Origin: Betaproteobacteria bacterium
GTDB lineage: Bacteria; Pseudomonadota; Gammaproteobacteria; Burkholderiales; SG8-41
Direction: 5' to 3'
NCBI GenBank assembly: GCA_028292065.1
Contig: JAQGNC010000671.1
Location: forward strand, 1 to 5,303
DNA: 5,303 nt
A model generated the notes under the pieces. That model ran no database searches. It saw nothing but the letters and a program-made list of their open reading frames with translations, and was not told where the DNA came from. Positions 1 through 4,546 of the stretch are shown here, piece by piece. A program made the translations under genes and the position numbers. Position 1 is the first letter of the stretch. The number at the start of each line of letters is the position of its first letter.

Positions 1-429
1 ATCCCGTACAAAGGCGCGGTGCCGGCCTTCACCGGATTAATGGGCGGAGAGATCGCCATCTACATGAGCAGCATTCCGCCGGCGATGCCCCAGCTCAAGT
101 CAGGCCGCGTCAAGGCGATCGGCGTCACGAGTGCCAAGCGCATGGCGACTCTGCCGAACGTGCCGACCATCGCCGAAAGCGGGCTGCCGGGCTATGAGGT
201 GACCAACTGGTACGGCGTGATGGCGCCTGCGGGCATACCGAAGGACGTGCTCGCGAAGCTCAACGGCGAGCTCGTGCGCATCCTGAAAATGCCCGACGTG
301 CAGCAGCGCCTCTCGGGCGAAGGCGGCGACATCGGCGCGAACTCACCGGAGGAGTTCGCGACTTTCATCCGCAGCGAGACCGCGAAGTGGGACAAGGCGG
401 TTCGCGCTTCGGGGGCCAAAGTGGATTGA
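1..429 (+). CDS. Bug/TctC-family tripartite tricarboxylate transporter substrate-binding protein (3' part)
   Basis: This is the last 142 residues of a periplasmic solute-binding protein. Frame 1 is open from the first base to a TGA at 427-429, so the start and signal peptide lie left of the window. Full-length members are usually about 320-330 residues, so a little under half is present. Family features are visible: IPYKG followed by PA and a GGE segment (residues 1-17 of the fragment), the LKSGRVKAIGVTSAKR stretch (32-47), LPNVPTIAESGLPGYE (51-66), then W-x-G-V-M-APAGIP, and a closing SPEEF...W...SGAKVD segment. Known Bug proteins bind small carboxylates or related molecules and may deliver them to a TctAB-type permease. 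Many are orphan receptors, and the ligand cannot be read from this fragment. No transporter membrane gene is visible here. The next gene is convergent. Confidence 0.92.
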   Translation: MPYKGAVPAFTGLMGGEIAIYMSSIPPAMPQLKSGRVKAIGVTSAKRMATLPNVPTIAESGLPGYEVTNWYGVMAPAGIPKDVLAKLNGELVRILKMPDVQQRLSGEGGDIGANSPEEFATFIRSETAKWDKAVRASGAKVD

Positions 430-440
430 TACAAAAGCAA

Positions 441-594
441 AGCTTTCAACGCGAAGGACGCGAAGGACGCGAAGGAAAAGCCAAAGGAAAGCTAAAGGAA
501 AGCCAAAGGAAAGCAAAAAGGAAAAGATTGTTGTTCTTACTTTAAAAAGCTTTTGACCTTCCTTCGCGTCCTTTGCGTCCTTCGCGTTAAAGCT
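441..594. terminator. Possible bidirectional terminator for the two convergent genes
   Basis: The inverted repeat begins about 11 bases after the stop codon of the binding-protein gene on the plus strand. It ends about 20 bases after the stop of the dehydrogenase on the minus strand. RNA from either side would therefore form the same long stem, which could stop transcription or protect 3' ends. Against a classical intrinsic terminator, the loop is about 80 bases and no clean U-run follows the stem in either direction. The role is inferred from position and structure only. Confidence 0.35.
478..522. repeat. 11-bp purine-rich tandem repeat in the loop of the inverted repeat
   Basis: Four consecutive copies of a purine-rich unit lie at 478-488 (aagccaaagga), 489-499 (aagctaaagga), 500-510 (an exact copy of the first) and 511-522 (aagcaaaaagga, one base longer). 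The plus strand is almost pure purine here, with only scattered C or T at unit positions 4-5. The array sits immediately inside the left arm of the larger inverted repeat and has no counterpart next to the right arm, so it looks like a local expansion and not part of the palindrome. Confidence 0.8.
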
Positions 595-614
595 TTTGCC
601 TTGCTTTTCAGCGT

Positions 615-1691
615 CTAAAGCGAATCGCAAACCGCTTCAGTGACGATCTCGGTCGTCGCCTCACCGCCGAGGTCGGGCGTGTGCAGCTTCCTCGCGGTCA
701 CCGCCTCGATCGCTTTCATCATCCGCGCCGCAGGTTCTTTCTCGCCGAGGTGCTCGAGCATCATCGACGCGGTCCAGAAAGTCGCGATCGGGTTCGCGAT
801 GCCTTTGCCCGTCATGTCGAAAGCCGAGCCGTGGATCGGCTCGAACATCGACGGGAATTTGCGCTCCGGATTCAAGTTCGCGGTCGGCGCGATGCCGAGG
901 CTGCCGGACAGGGCCGCCGCGAGGTCGGACAGGATGTCCGCGTGCAGGTTGGTTGCGACGACGGTGTCGAGCGAGCTCGGACGCCCGACCATGAGCGTCG
1001 TCACCGCATCGACCAGGATGCGCTGGGTCTCGACGTCCGGATAGTTCTTCGCGACTTCGAAGAAGATCTCGTCCCACATCACCATGCCGTGGCGCTGCGC
1101 GTTCGATTTGGTCACGAGCGTCAGGTGTTTGCGGGGACGCGTGCGCGCGAGCTCGAACGCGAAACGGTGTATGCGCTCGACGCCCACGCGCGTGAAGATC
1201 GAAGTCTCGGTCGCGACTTCTTCGGGCAGGCCTCGATGAGCGCGCCCGCCGCTTCCCGAATACTCGCCTTCGGAGTTCTCGCGGATGATGACCCAGTCGA
1301 TCTGCTGGCCGTCGCGCAAAGGACTCGTGATTCCCGGCAGCACGCGCGCCGGGCGCACGTTCGCGTACTGGTCGAAACCCTGGCAGATCGGCAGGCGCAG
1401 CCCCCAGAGCGACACGTGGTCGGGCACGTTCGGCGCGCCCACCGCGCCGAAGAAGATCGCGTCGAAGGTCTTCAGCTTCTCGAGCCCGCCTTCGGGGATG
1501 TAGTAGCCGTTCTTCAGGTAATACTCGCTGCTCCACGGGAAATGCTCGACTTCGAGCTTGAAGCTGCCGTCGCGGCCGGCGAGCACTTCCAGCGCCTTCA
1601 GTCCTGCTGCGATGACTTCGATCCCGATGCCGTCTCCGGGTATGGCGGCGATTCTGTAGGTGCGCAAGCTCGAGACTCCCTGGTTGTTCAT
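615..1691 (-). CDS. ttuC: Tartrate dehydrogenase/D-malate dehydrogenase family protein (NAD-dependent, decarboxylating)
   Basis: A 358-residue member of the isocitrate/isopropylmalate dehydrogenase superfamily, near the usual 350-365 residues. Visible motifs are the N-terminal IPGDGIG (residues 17-23), the substrate-binding segment FDQYANVRPAR (106-116), catalytic Tyr144 in RENSEGEYSG, catalytic Lys195 in VTKSNAQRHG, metal-binding Asp228, Asp252 and Asp256 (LVDAVTT and HADILSD), and the NAD-binding EPIHGSAFD (284-292), where the final Asp is typical of NAD over NADP use. The WGLRLPI...FDQY context and AFDMTGKGIANPIATF fit tartrate/D-malate enzymes better than LeuB. These oxidise and decarboxylate D-malate, tartrate or similar 2-hydroxy acids; the exact substrate is uncertain. 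The start is the ATG at 1689-1691, giving the short MNNQ...RTYRIAAIPGDG leader expected. An upstream ATG at 1778 would add 29 Arg-rich residues. No good Shine-Dalgarno is seen. The stop is TAG at 615-617. It is divergent from tsaB and stands alone. Confidence 0.88.
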   Translation of the reverse strand: MNNQGVSSLRTYRIAAIPGDGIGIEVIAAGLKALEVLAGRDGSFKLEVEHFPWSSEYYLKNGYYIPEGGLEKLKTFDAIFFGAVGAPNVPDHVSLWGLRLPICQGFDQYANVRPARVLPGITSPLRDGQQIDWVIIRENSEGEYSGSGGRAHRGLPEEVATETSIFTRVGVERIHRFAFELARTRPRKHLTLVTKSNAQRHGMVMWDEIFFEVAKNYPDVETQRILVDAVTTLMVGRPSSLDTVVATNLHADILSDLAAALSGSLGIAPTANLNPERKFPSMFEPIHGSAFDMTGKGIANPIATFWTASMMLEHLGEKEPAARMMKAIEAVTARKLHTPDLGGEATTEIVTEAVCDSL

Positions 1692-1816
1692 GAGGCGATG
1701 CTGACAGAGCCGAATGATAATGCGCGCGGCGCGCGCACGGCTATGGACGCGCGTGCGCCGGATGATCTCGCGTGGCATACGCTAAAATCGCCCGAAAGCG
1801 CCCGGCTTGCTCCCCC
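1692..1816. promoter_or_regulatory. Divergent intergenic region with GC palindrome and possible promoters
   Basis: These 125 bases separate the starts of the dehydrogenase (leftward) and tsaB (rightward). A perfect 8+1+8 palindrome, tgcgcgcggcgcgcgca, occupies 1721-1737. For the leftward gene, a weak -10-like TATCAT can be read on the minus strand over 1719-1714, about 23 bases before the ATG. No convincing -35 sequence is seen for either direction. The assignment is positional and weak. Confidence 0.4.
1783..1788 (+). promoter_or_regulatory. tsaB: Possible -10 box (TAAAAT) for the tsaB operon
   Basis: TAAAAT matches five of six positions of the sigma-70 -10 consensus and is a rare AT-rich hexamer in otherwise very GC-rich DNA. 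It lies 28 bases before the TTG proposed as the tsaB start, so transcription would begin near 1795 and leave a leader of about 20 bases. No -35 consensus is present at 16-18 bp spacing. If real, it excludes the in-frame GTG at 1772 as the start. Confidence 0.38.
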
Positions 1817-2497
1817 TTGAAGATACTCGCCCTCGACACCTCGACCGAATACTGCTCCGTCGCGCTACAGCTCGACGGTACGAGCGCTACGCGAGGCGTT
1901 CTTGCGGGGCAGAAGCATTCCGAGCTCGTCCTGGGAATGGTCGACGAGCTCCTGCGCGAGCGCGGCGTGCGGCTTCGCGACCTCGACGGCATCGCTTACG
2001 GCGAAGGCCCGGGGTCTTTCACCGGGCTCAGGATCGCGTGCGGCGTGGTGCAGGGGCTCGCGTTCGGCGCCGGCCTGCCGGTCGTCGGGATCGGCACCCT
2101 GCTCGCGATGGCCGAGGCGAGCGGCGCCGGCCGCGTGGTGTGCTGCCTCGACGCCCGCATGAACGAGATCTACCACGCCGCGTACGAGAAGCGCGGCGAC
2201 ACCTGGGCCGCCGTGCACGAGCCGAGCGTATGCCCGCCGCACGCGGCGCCCACGCTGACCGGGGCAGACTGGGTCGCGTGCGGCAGCGGTTTCGCCGCGT
2301 ACCGCGAAGCGCTCGAGGCGCGTTACGCCGGGCAGCTCTCCCGCATCGAGCCCGAGCGTTATCCGCACGCGGCCGACATCGCACGCCTGGCGGCAGCGCG
2401 TTTTGCAAGCGGCGAGAGCACGGGCGCCGAATTCGCGGCGCCTGTCTACGTGCGCAACAAGGTCGCACTGCGAAGCGATGAGCGCGCGGCTCGCTAG
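1817..2497 (+). CDS. tsaB: tRNA threonylcarbamoyladenosine biosynthesis protein TsaB
   Basis: TsaB is the ASKHA-fold partner of TsaD and TsaE in the cytoplasmic complex that transfers threonylcarbamoyl onto A37 of ANN-decoding tRNAs (t6A). The protein opens with the family signature (M)KILALDTSTEYCSVAL at residues 1-17. It has the conserved GEGPGSFTGLRI motif at 62-73, followed by GVVQGLAFG. Later parts match TsaB in type, with DARMNEIYHAAY and a closing AAPVYVRNKVA. The start is a TTG at 1817-1819, because it places KILALDTST right at the N-terminus as in the family and gives 226 residues (E. coli TsaB has 231). An in-frame GTG at 1772 would add 15 residues with no family support. No clear Shine-Dalgarno precedes either, consistent with a short leader. 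The stop TAG (2495-2497) lies inside rimI, so the two are probably co-translated. Confidence 0.93.
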   Translation: MKILALDTSTEYCSVALQLDGTSATRGVLAGQKHSELVLGMVDELLRERGVRLRDLDGIAYGEGPGSFTGLRIACGVVQGLAFGAGLPVVGIGTLLAMAEASGAGRVVCCLDARMNEIYHAAYEKRGDTWAAVHEPSVCPPHAAPTLTGADWVACGSGFAAYREALEARYAGQLSRIEPERYPHAADIARLAAARFASGESTGAEFAAPVYVRNKVALRSDERAAR

Positions 2498-2942
2498 CGT
2501 GACGACCTATCGCAAGATGGGCGATGAGGACCTTGCGCAGGTGCTCGCGATCGAGAACGCGGTGCACGCGCATCCGTGGACCCGCGGCAACTTCGCCGAT
2601 TCGCTCGACGCGGGATATCACTGCTGGCTCGCCGAGCGCGAGGCTCGGCTGGTCGGCTACGGCATCGTGCTCGTCGGCGCGGGCGAAGCGCATCTCCTCA
2701 ACCTGAGCGTGGCGCTGGAATGGCAGAGGCGCGGCATCGGCGGCGAGCTCACTCGCTTTCTGGCCAGGCTCGCGCGCGACTACGGCGCGGAACGAATATT
2801 TCTCGAAGTGCGTCCGTCGAACAGCGCCGCACGCGCGCTCTACGCGAGCAGCGGCTTCAGCGAAATCGGCGTGCGGCGTGCGTACTACCCCGCGGCGGAC
2901 GGCCGCGAAGATGCACTGGTGATGGAGATGCGACTGCCGTGA
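2478..2942 (+). CDS. rimI: Ribosomal-protein-alanine N-acetyltransferase RimI (GNAT family)
   Basis: A 154-residue GNAT acetyltransferase, close to E. coli RimI (148), which acetylates the N-terminal alanine of ribosomal protein S18 using acetyl-CoA. Supporting features are the early E-x5-HPWTRGNFADSL segment (residues 26-43) typical of RimI, the beta-strand LLNLSVALEWQRRG, the acetyl-CoA pyrophosphate loop QRRGIGG (83-89), then FLEVRPSN with Glu110 at the position of the proposed catalytic base, and ALYASSGF with Tyr122 as the probable general acid. The ATG at 2478 overlaps the end of tsaB by 20 bases. An in-frame GTG at 2499, just after the tsaB stop, would remove seven residues and cannot be excluded. 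The stop TGA at 2940-2942 overlaps the glycosylase start. Neighbourhood with tsaB is a common bacterial arrangement and supports RimI over other GNATs. Confidence 0.92.
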   Translation: MSARLASVTTYRKMGDEDLAQVLAIENAVHAHPWTRGNFADSLDAGYHCWLAEREARLVGYGIVLVGAGEAHLLNLSVALEWQRRGIGGELTRFLARLARDYGAERIFLEVRPSNSAARALYASSGFSEIGVRRAYYPAADGREDALVMEMRLP

Positions 2943-3787
2943 GCACCCGCCGCGAAGCAATGCTGAAGGAGATGGGCCTCGCGCCGCTGTGGCGCCTGCG
3001 CGTTGCGGGCAGCGCAGGCGCCTCGCCTGTAAACGCTTCGAGTAGCGCAGGCGCCTCGCCTGCAGCCGACGCCGTCCGTAGCGCAGGCGCCTCGCCTGCA
3101 GCAAACGCCGTAAGTAGCGTAGGCGCGGCGCCTGCGCTACTCGAAGGGCAGGCTTCAGGCGAGGCGCCTGCGGTGCGCGACGCGCGGCGTGCCGCGATCA
3201 TGCAGATGGACTGGGCAGCGCTCAAAGCCGCCGTCGCGCAGTGCACCGCGTGCGTGCTGCACGCGACGCGCACCAACACGGTGTTCGGTGTCGGGGACGA
3301 GAATGCCGACTGGATGTTCATCGGCGAAGGTCCCGGCGCCGACGAAGACGCGCTCGGCGATCCGTTCGTCGGACAGGCCGGCAGGCTGCTGGACAACATG
3401 CTCGCGGCGATCTCGCTCGAGCGCGGCAAGAACGTGTACATCGCGAACGTGGTCAAGTGCCGCCCTCCGGGGAACCGCAATCCGCAGCCCGACGAAGCCG
3501 ACCGCTGCGAGCCGCATCTCGAGCGCCAGATCGAGCTGATCAGGCCGAAGCTGATCGTCGCCCTCGGGCGCGTCGCGGCGCTGAACCTGCTCGACCGCGA
3601 CGCGAGCATCGCGAGCCTGCGCGGGCGGGTGCTCGATTACAAAGGCATACCGCTGCTGGTCACCTACCACCCGGCGTATCTGCTGCGCAGCCTCACCGAA
3701 AAGGCGAAAGCGTGGGAAGACCTCTGCTTTGCGCGGAAAACCATGGAAGGTTTCCACGCGCAAAACGTAATACGGAATGATCAATGA
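2939..3787 (+). CDS. Type 4 (family 4) iron-sulfur uracil-DNA glycosylase with repeat-expanded N-terminal linker
   Basis: This enzyme excises uracil from DNA, starting base-excision repair in the cytoplasm. The catalytic domain spans about residues 90-270. It has GEGPGADED (129-137) with PFVGQAGRLLDNML, then NVVKCRPPGNRNP (170-182), LIVALGRVAA, and the second active-site motif VTYHPAYLLR (241-250). Four cysteines, C102, C105, C174 and C190, have the C-x2-C...C-x15-C spacing of the [4Fe-4S] cluster. Residues 2-21 (STRREAMLKEMGLAPLWRLR) form an N-terminal extension seen in betaproteobacterial versions. It is joined to the core by an Ala/Ser/Gly/Pro linker (about 22-80) encoded by nucleotide repeats. 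The start is GTG at 2939, sharing GTGA with the rimI stop and preceded by ggag (2924-2927). ATG at 2960 is the alternative. Length is 282 residues; core-only family members have about 190-230. The last residues (NVIRNDQ) run into an intergenic-type repeat, so the C-terminus may have been replaced by readthrough. Confidence 0.9.
   Translation: MSTRREAMLKEMGLAPLWRLRVAGSAGASPVNASSSAGASPAADAVRSAGASPAANAVSSVGAAPALLEGQASGEAPAVRDARRAAIMQMDWAALKAAVAQCTACVLHATRTNTVFGVGDENADWMFIGEGPGADEDALGDPFVGQAGRLLDNMLAAISLERGKNVYIANVVKCRPPGNRNPQPDEADRCEPHLERQIELIRPKLIVALGRVAALNLLDRDASIASLRGRVLDYKGIPLLVTYHPAYLLRSLTEKAKAWEDLCFARKTMEGFHAQNVIRNDQ
2991..3172. repeat. Nested inverted repeats and hairpins over the glycosylase linker
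   Basis: Copies of the same core also occur reversed. Bases 3036-3055 (cttcgagtagcgcaggcgcc) are the exact reverse complement of 3127-3146, a 20-bp perfect inverted repeat spanning 111 bp. Bases 3114-3126 pair with 3128-3140 (12 of 13) around one central base. Bases 3156-3172 are the exact reverse complement of the 17-base cores at 3013-3029, 3046-3062 and 3082-3098. Bases 2991-3001, which encode part of the conserved WRLR segment, pair exactly with 3012-3022 across a 10-base loop. The mRNA could fold into several competing GC-rich hairpins here. Confidence 0.88.
3011..3134. repeat. In-frame ~36-bp direct repeat array inside the glycosylase gene
   Basis: A 19-bp core, agcgcaggcgcctcgcctg, occurs exactly at 3011-3029, 3044-3062 and 3080-3098. 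A diverged fourth copy, agcgtaggcgcggcgcctg, lies at 3116-3134. Spacings are 33, 36 and 36 bases, all multiples of three. The 17 bases after copies 2 and 3 are also similar, so the unit is really about 36 bp. Translation gives repeated SAGASP followed by 5-6 variable residues. Each core contains the small palindrome caggcg-cct-cgcctg. The array sits in the disordered linker and leaves the catalytic domain intact. Confidence 0.93.
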
Positions 3788-3856
3788 TGAATGCGTAATA
3801 AAAATCGCCGCGTAGCGGGAAACCCGTTCATCATTCATCATTCATCATTGCGCATT
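3776..3856. repeat. Inverted repeat with heptamer tandem between glycosylase and lemA
   Basis: Bases 3776-3793 and 3839-3856 are reverse complements at 16 of 18 positions. The right side contains three exact tandem copies of catcatt (3829-3835, 3836-3842, 3843-3849). The element is much AT-richer than its surroundings. Its left arm includes the last codons and the TGA stop (3785-3787) of the glycosylase gene. Between the arms a short cggg-aaa-cccg hairpin (3816-3826) is present without a T-run. The element resembles the repeat DNA that yields the spurious peptide IIHHSS when translated. It could act as a terminator or 3' RNA stabiliser for the upstream operon, but nothing proves this. Confidence 0.85.
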
Positions 3857-3857
3857 G

Positions 3858-3864
3858 AAGTGAG
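3858..3864 (+). promoter_or_regulatory. lemA: Probable ribosome binding site of lemA
   Basis: The purine-rich aagtgag ends 7 bases before the ATG at 3872. It is an imperfect Shine-Dalgarno at normal spacing. It favours this ATG over an upstream in-frame ATG at 3791, whose extra 27 residues would be translated repeat DNA and would bury the lipoprotein signal. Confidence 0.5.
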
Positions 3865-3871
3865 AATAAAT

Positions 3872-4546
3872 ATGGCACGACGTTTAGGACTGTTGATGGC
3901 CGCCTTGATGGCGCTGGTCCTGTCCGGCTGCGGATACAACACGCTCCAGCAGCAGGACGAGCAGATCAAGGCGTCGTGGTCCGAAGTGGTGAACCAGTAC
4001 CAGCGCCGCGCCGATCTCATCCCCAACCTGGTGAACACCGTCAAAGGTTATGCGAACCAGGAGAAGGACGTGCTCCTCGGCGTGACGAACGCCCGCGCCA
4101 GAGTCGGCAGCATCCAGGCCACTCCGGAGCTCCTCAACGACCCGCAGGCTTTCGCCAAGTTTCAGGCGGCACAGGGCGAGCTCTCCGGTGCCCTCTCGCG
4201 CCTGCTCGTCGTCACCGAGAACTATCCGCAGCTGAAATCGGACGCGAATTTCCGCGACCTGCAGGCCCAGCTCGAAGGCACCGAGAACCGCATCACCGTC
4301 GCGCGCAATCGCTACATCAAGGCGGTCCAGGAATACAACGTGACGGTGCGTTCGTTCCCGACGAACCTCACCGCGAAGATGTTCGGGCACAAGGACAAGC
4401 CGCAGTTCACCGTCGAGAACGAGAAAGAGATCGCGCGGCCGCCGACGGTCGATTTCGGCAGCGCCGCGCCGACGCGAGACCGCGCGCAGTCGCAGCGCCC
4501 GGCGCCGTCGTCCGGCGTCGTCGAATCGCCCGCGCCGGCAAAGTAA
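3872..4546 (+). CDS. lemA: LemA family lipoprotein
   Basis: A 224-residue LemA-family envelope protein. Residues 1-20 form a lipoprotein signal: positively charged MARR, a hydrophobic stretch, then the lipobox LSGC with Cys20 as the predicted lipidated residue. Gly at the next position gives no inner-membrane retention signal of the E. coli type. The mature part starts GYNTLQQQDEQIKASWSEVVNQYQRRADLIPNLV, and the conserved R-R-x-D-L-I-P-N-L-V lies at 45-54. Helical segments follow, with ENYPQLKSD (116-124) and the RYIKAVQEYN segment near 147-156, then FPTNLTAKMFG. The family folds as a long helical bundle, and its biochemical role is still poorly defined. From about residue 190 the tail is rich in Pro, Ser, Ala and Arg and looks disordered. 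The stop TAA overlaps the next gene's ATG by one base (TAATG), so the two are translationally coupled. Confidence 0.94.
   Translation: MARRLGLLMAALMALVLSGCGYNTLQQQDEQIKASWSEVVNQYQRRADLIPNLVNTVKGYANQEKDVLLGVTNARARVGSIQATPELLNDPQAFAKFQAAQGELSGALSRLLVVTENYPQLKSDANFRDLQAQLEGTENRITVARNRYIKAVQEYNVTVRSFPTNLTAKMFGHKDKPQFTVENEKEIARPPTVDFGSAAPTRDRAQSQRPAPSSGVVESPAPAK

Larger units (their letters stand above)
433..608. repeat. Long imperfect inverted repeat built of 9-bp units, between convergent genes
   Basis: Bases 441-477 and 559-594 are near-perfect reverse complements. They form a stem of about 36 bp with one extra base (c447) and one G/A difference that would be a G-U pair in plus-strand RNA. A further 8 bp pair outside it (433-440 with 601-608) after a 6-base offset. 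The core of each arm is three tandem copies of a 9-bp unit, gcgaaggac, at 451-459, 460-468 and 469-477, with the complementary triplet of units in 559-585. The octamer aaagcttt occurs three times (439-446, 546-553, 589-596), at the arm ends and inside the loop. The element fills most of the 185-bp gap between the two stop codons. It codes for nothing convincing. I recognise the general look of a dispersed intergenic repeat but cannot name the family. Confidence 0.9.

Noticed and set aside
343..630. A 95-residue minus-strand frame through the convergent repeat region
   Set aside because: Its peptide is mostly translated 9-bp and 11-bp repeats (repeated AKD and VLR) and it overlaps both real genes at its ends.
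1..1691. Binding protein and dehydrogenase as one carboxylate uptake and catabolism operon
   Set aside because: The two genes are convergent and separated by a large palindrome, so any link would be functional only and cannot be shown here.
1692..1778. Longer dehydrogenase from the ATG at 1778 on the minus strand
   Set aside because: The 29 added residues are Arg-rich, have no counterpart in the family, and would overlap the proposed tsaB promoter.
681..1820. A 379-residue open frame on the plus strand opposite the dehydrogenase gene
   Set aside because: It is antisense to a well-supported enzyme, is very Arg/Asp/Glu/His rich, and has no recognisable motif. Long antisense open frames are expected in GC-rich DNA.
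2028..3104. A 358-residue minus-strand frame opposite tsaB, rimI and the glycosylase
   Set aside because: It is antisense to three supported genes, its composition is dominated by Arg, Ala and Pro, and part of it is translated palindromic repeat.
3011..3172. Possible CRISPR array
   Set aside because: The repeats are 19 bp with only 14-17 bp between them, the spacers resemble each other, inverted copies are present, and the whole array is in frame within a protein gene.
2857..3609. A 250-residue minus-strand frame opposite the glycosylase
   Set aside because: It is a low-complexity Ala/Ser/Pro shadow of the glycosylase repeat and core region with no family features.
3791..3871. N-terminal extension of LemA from an upstream ATG
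   Set aside because: The extra residues include IIHHSS from the catcatt repeat, and the extension would place the lipoprotein signal 27 residues inside the protein. The ATG at 3872 has a ribosome binding site and a proper lipobox distance.
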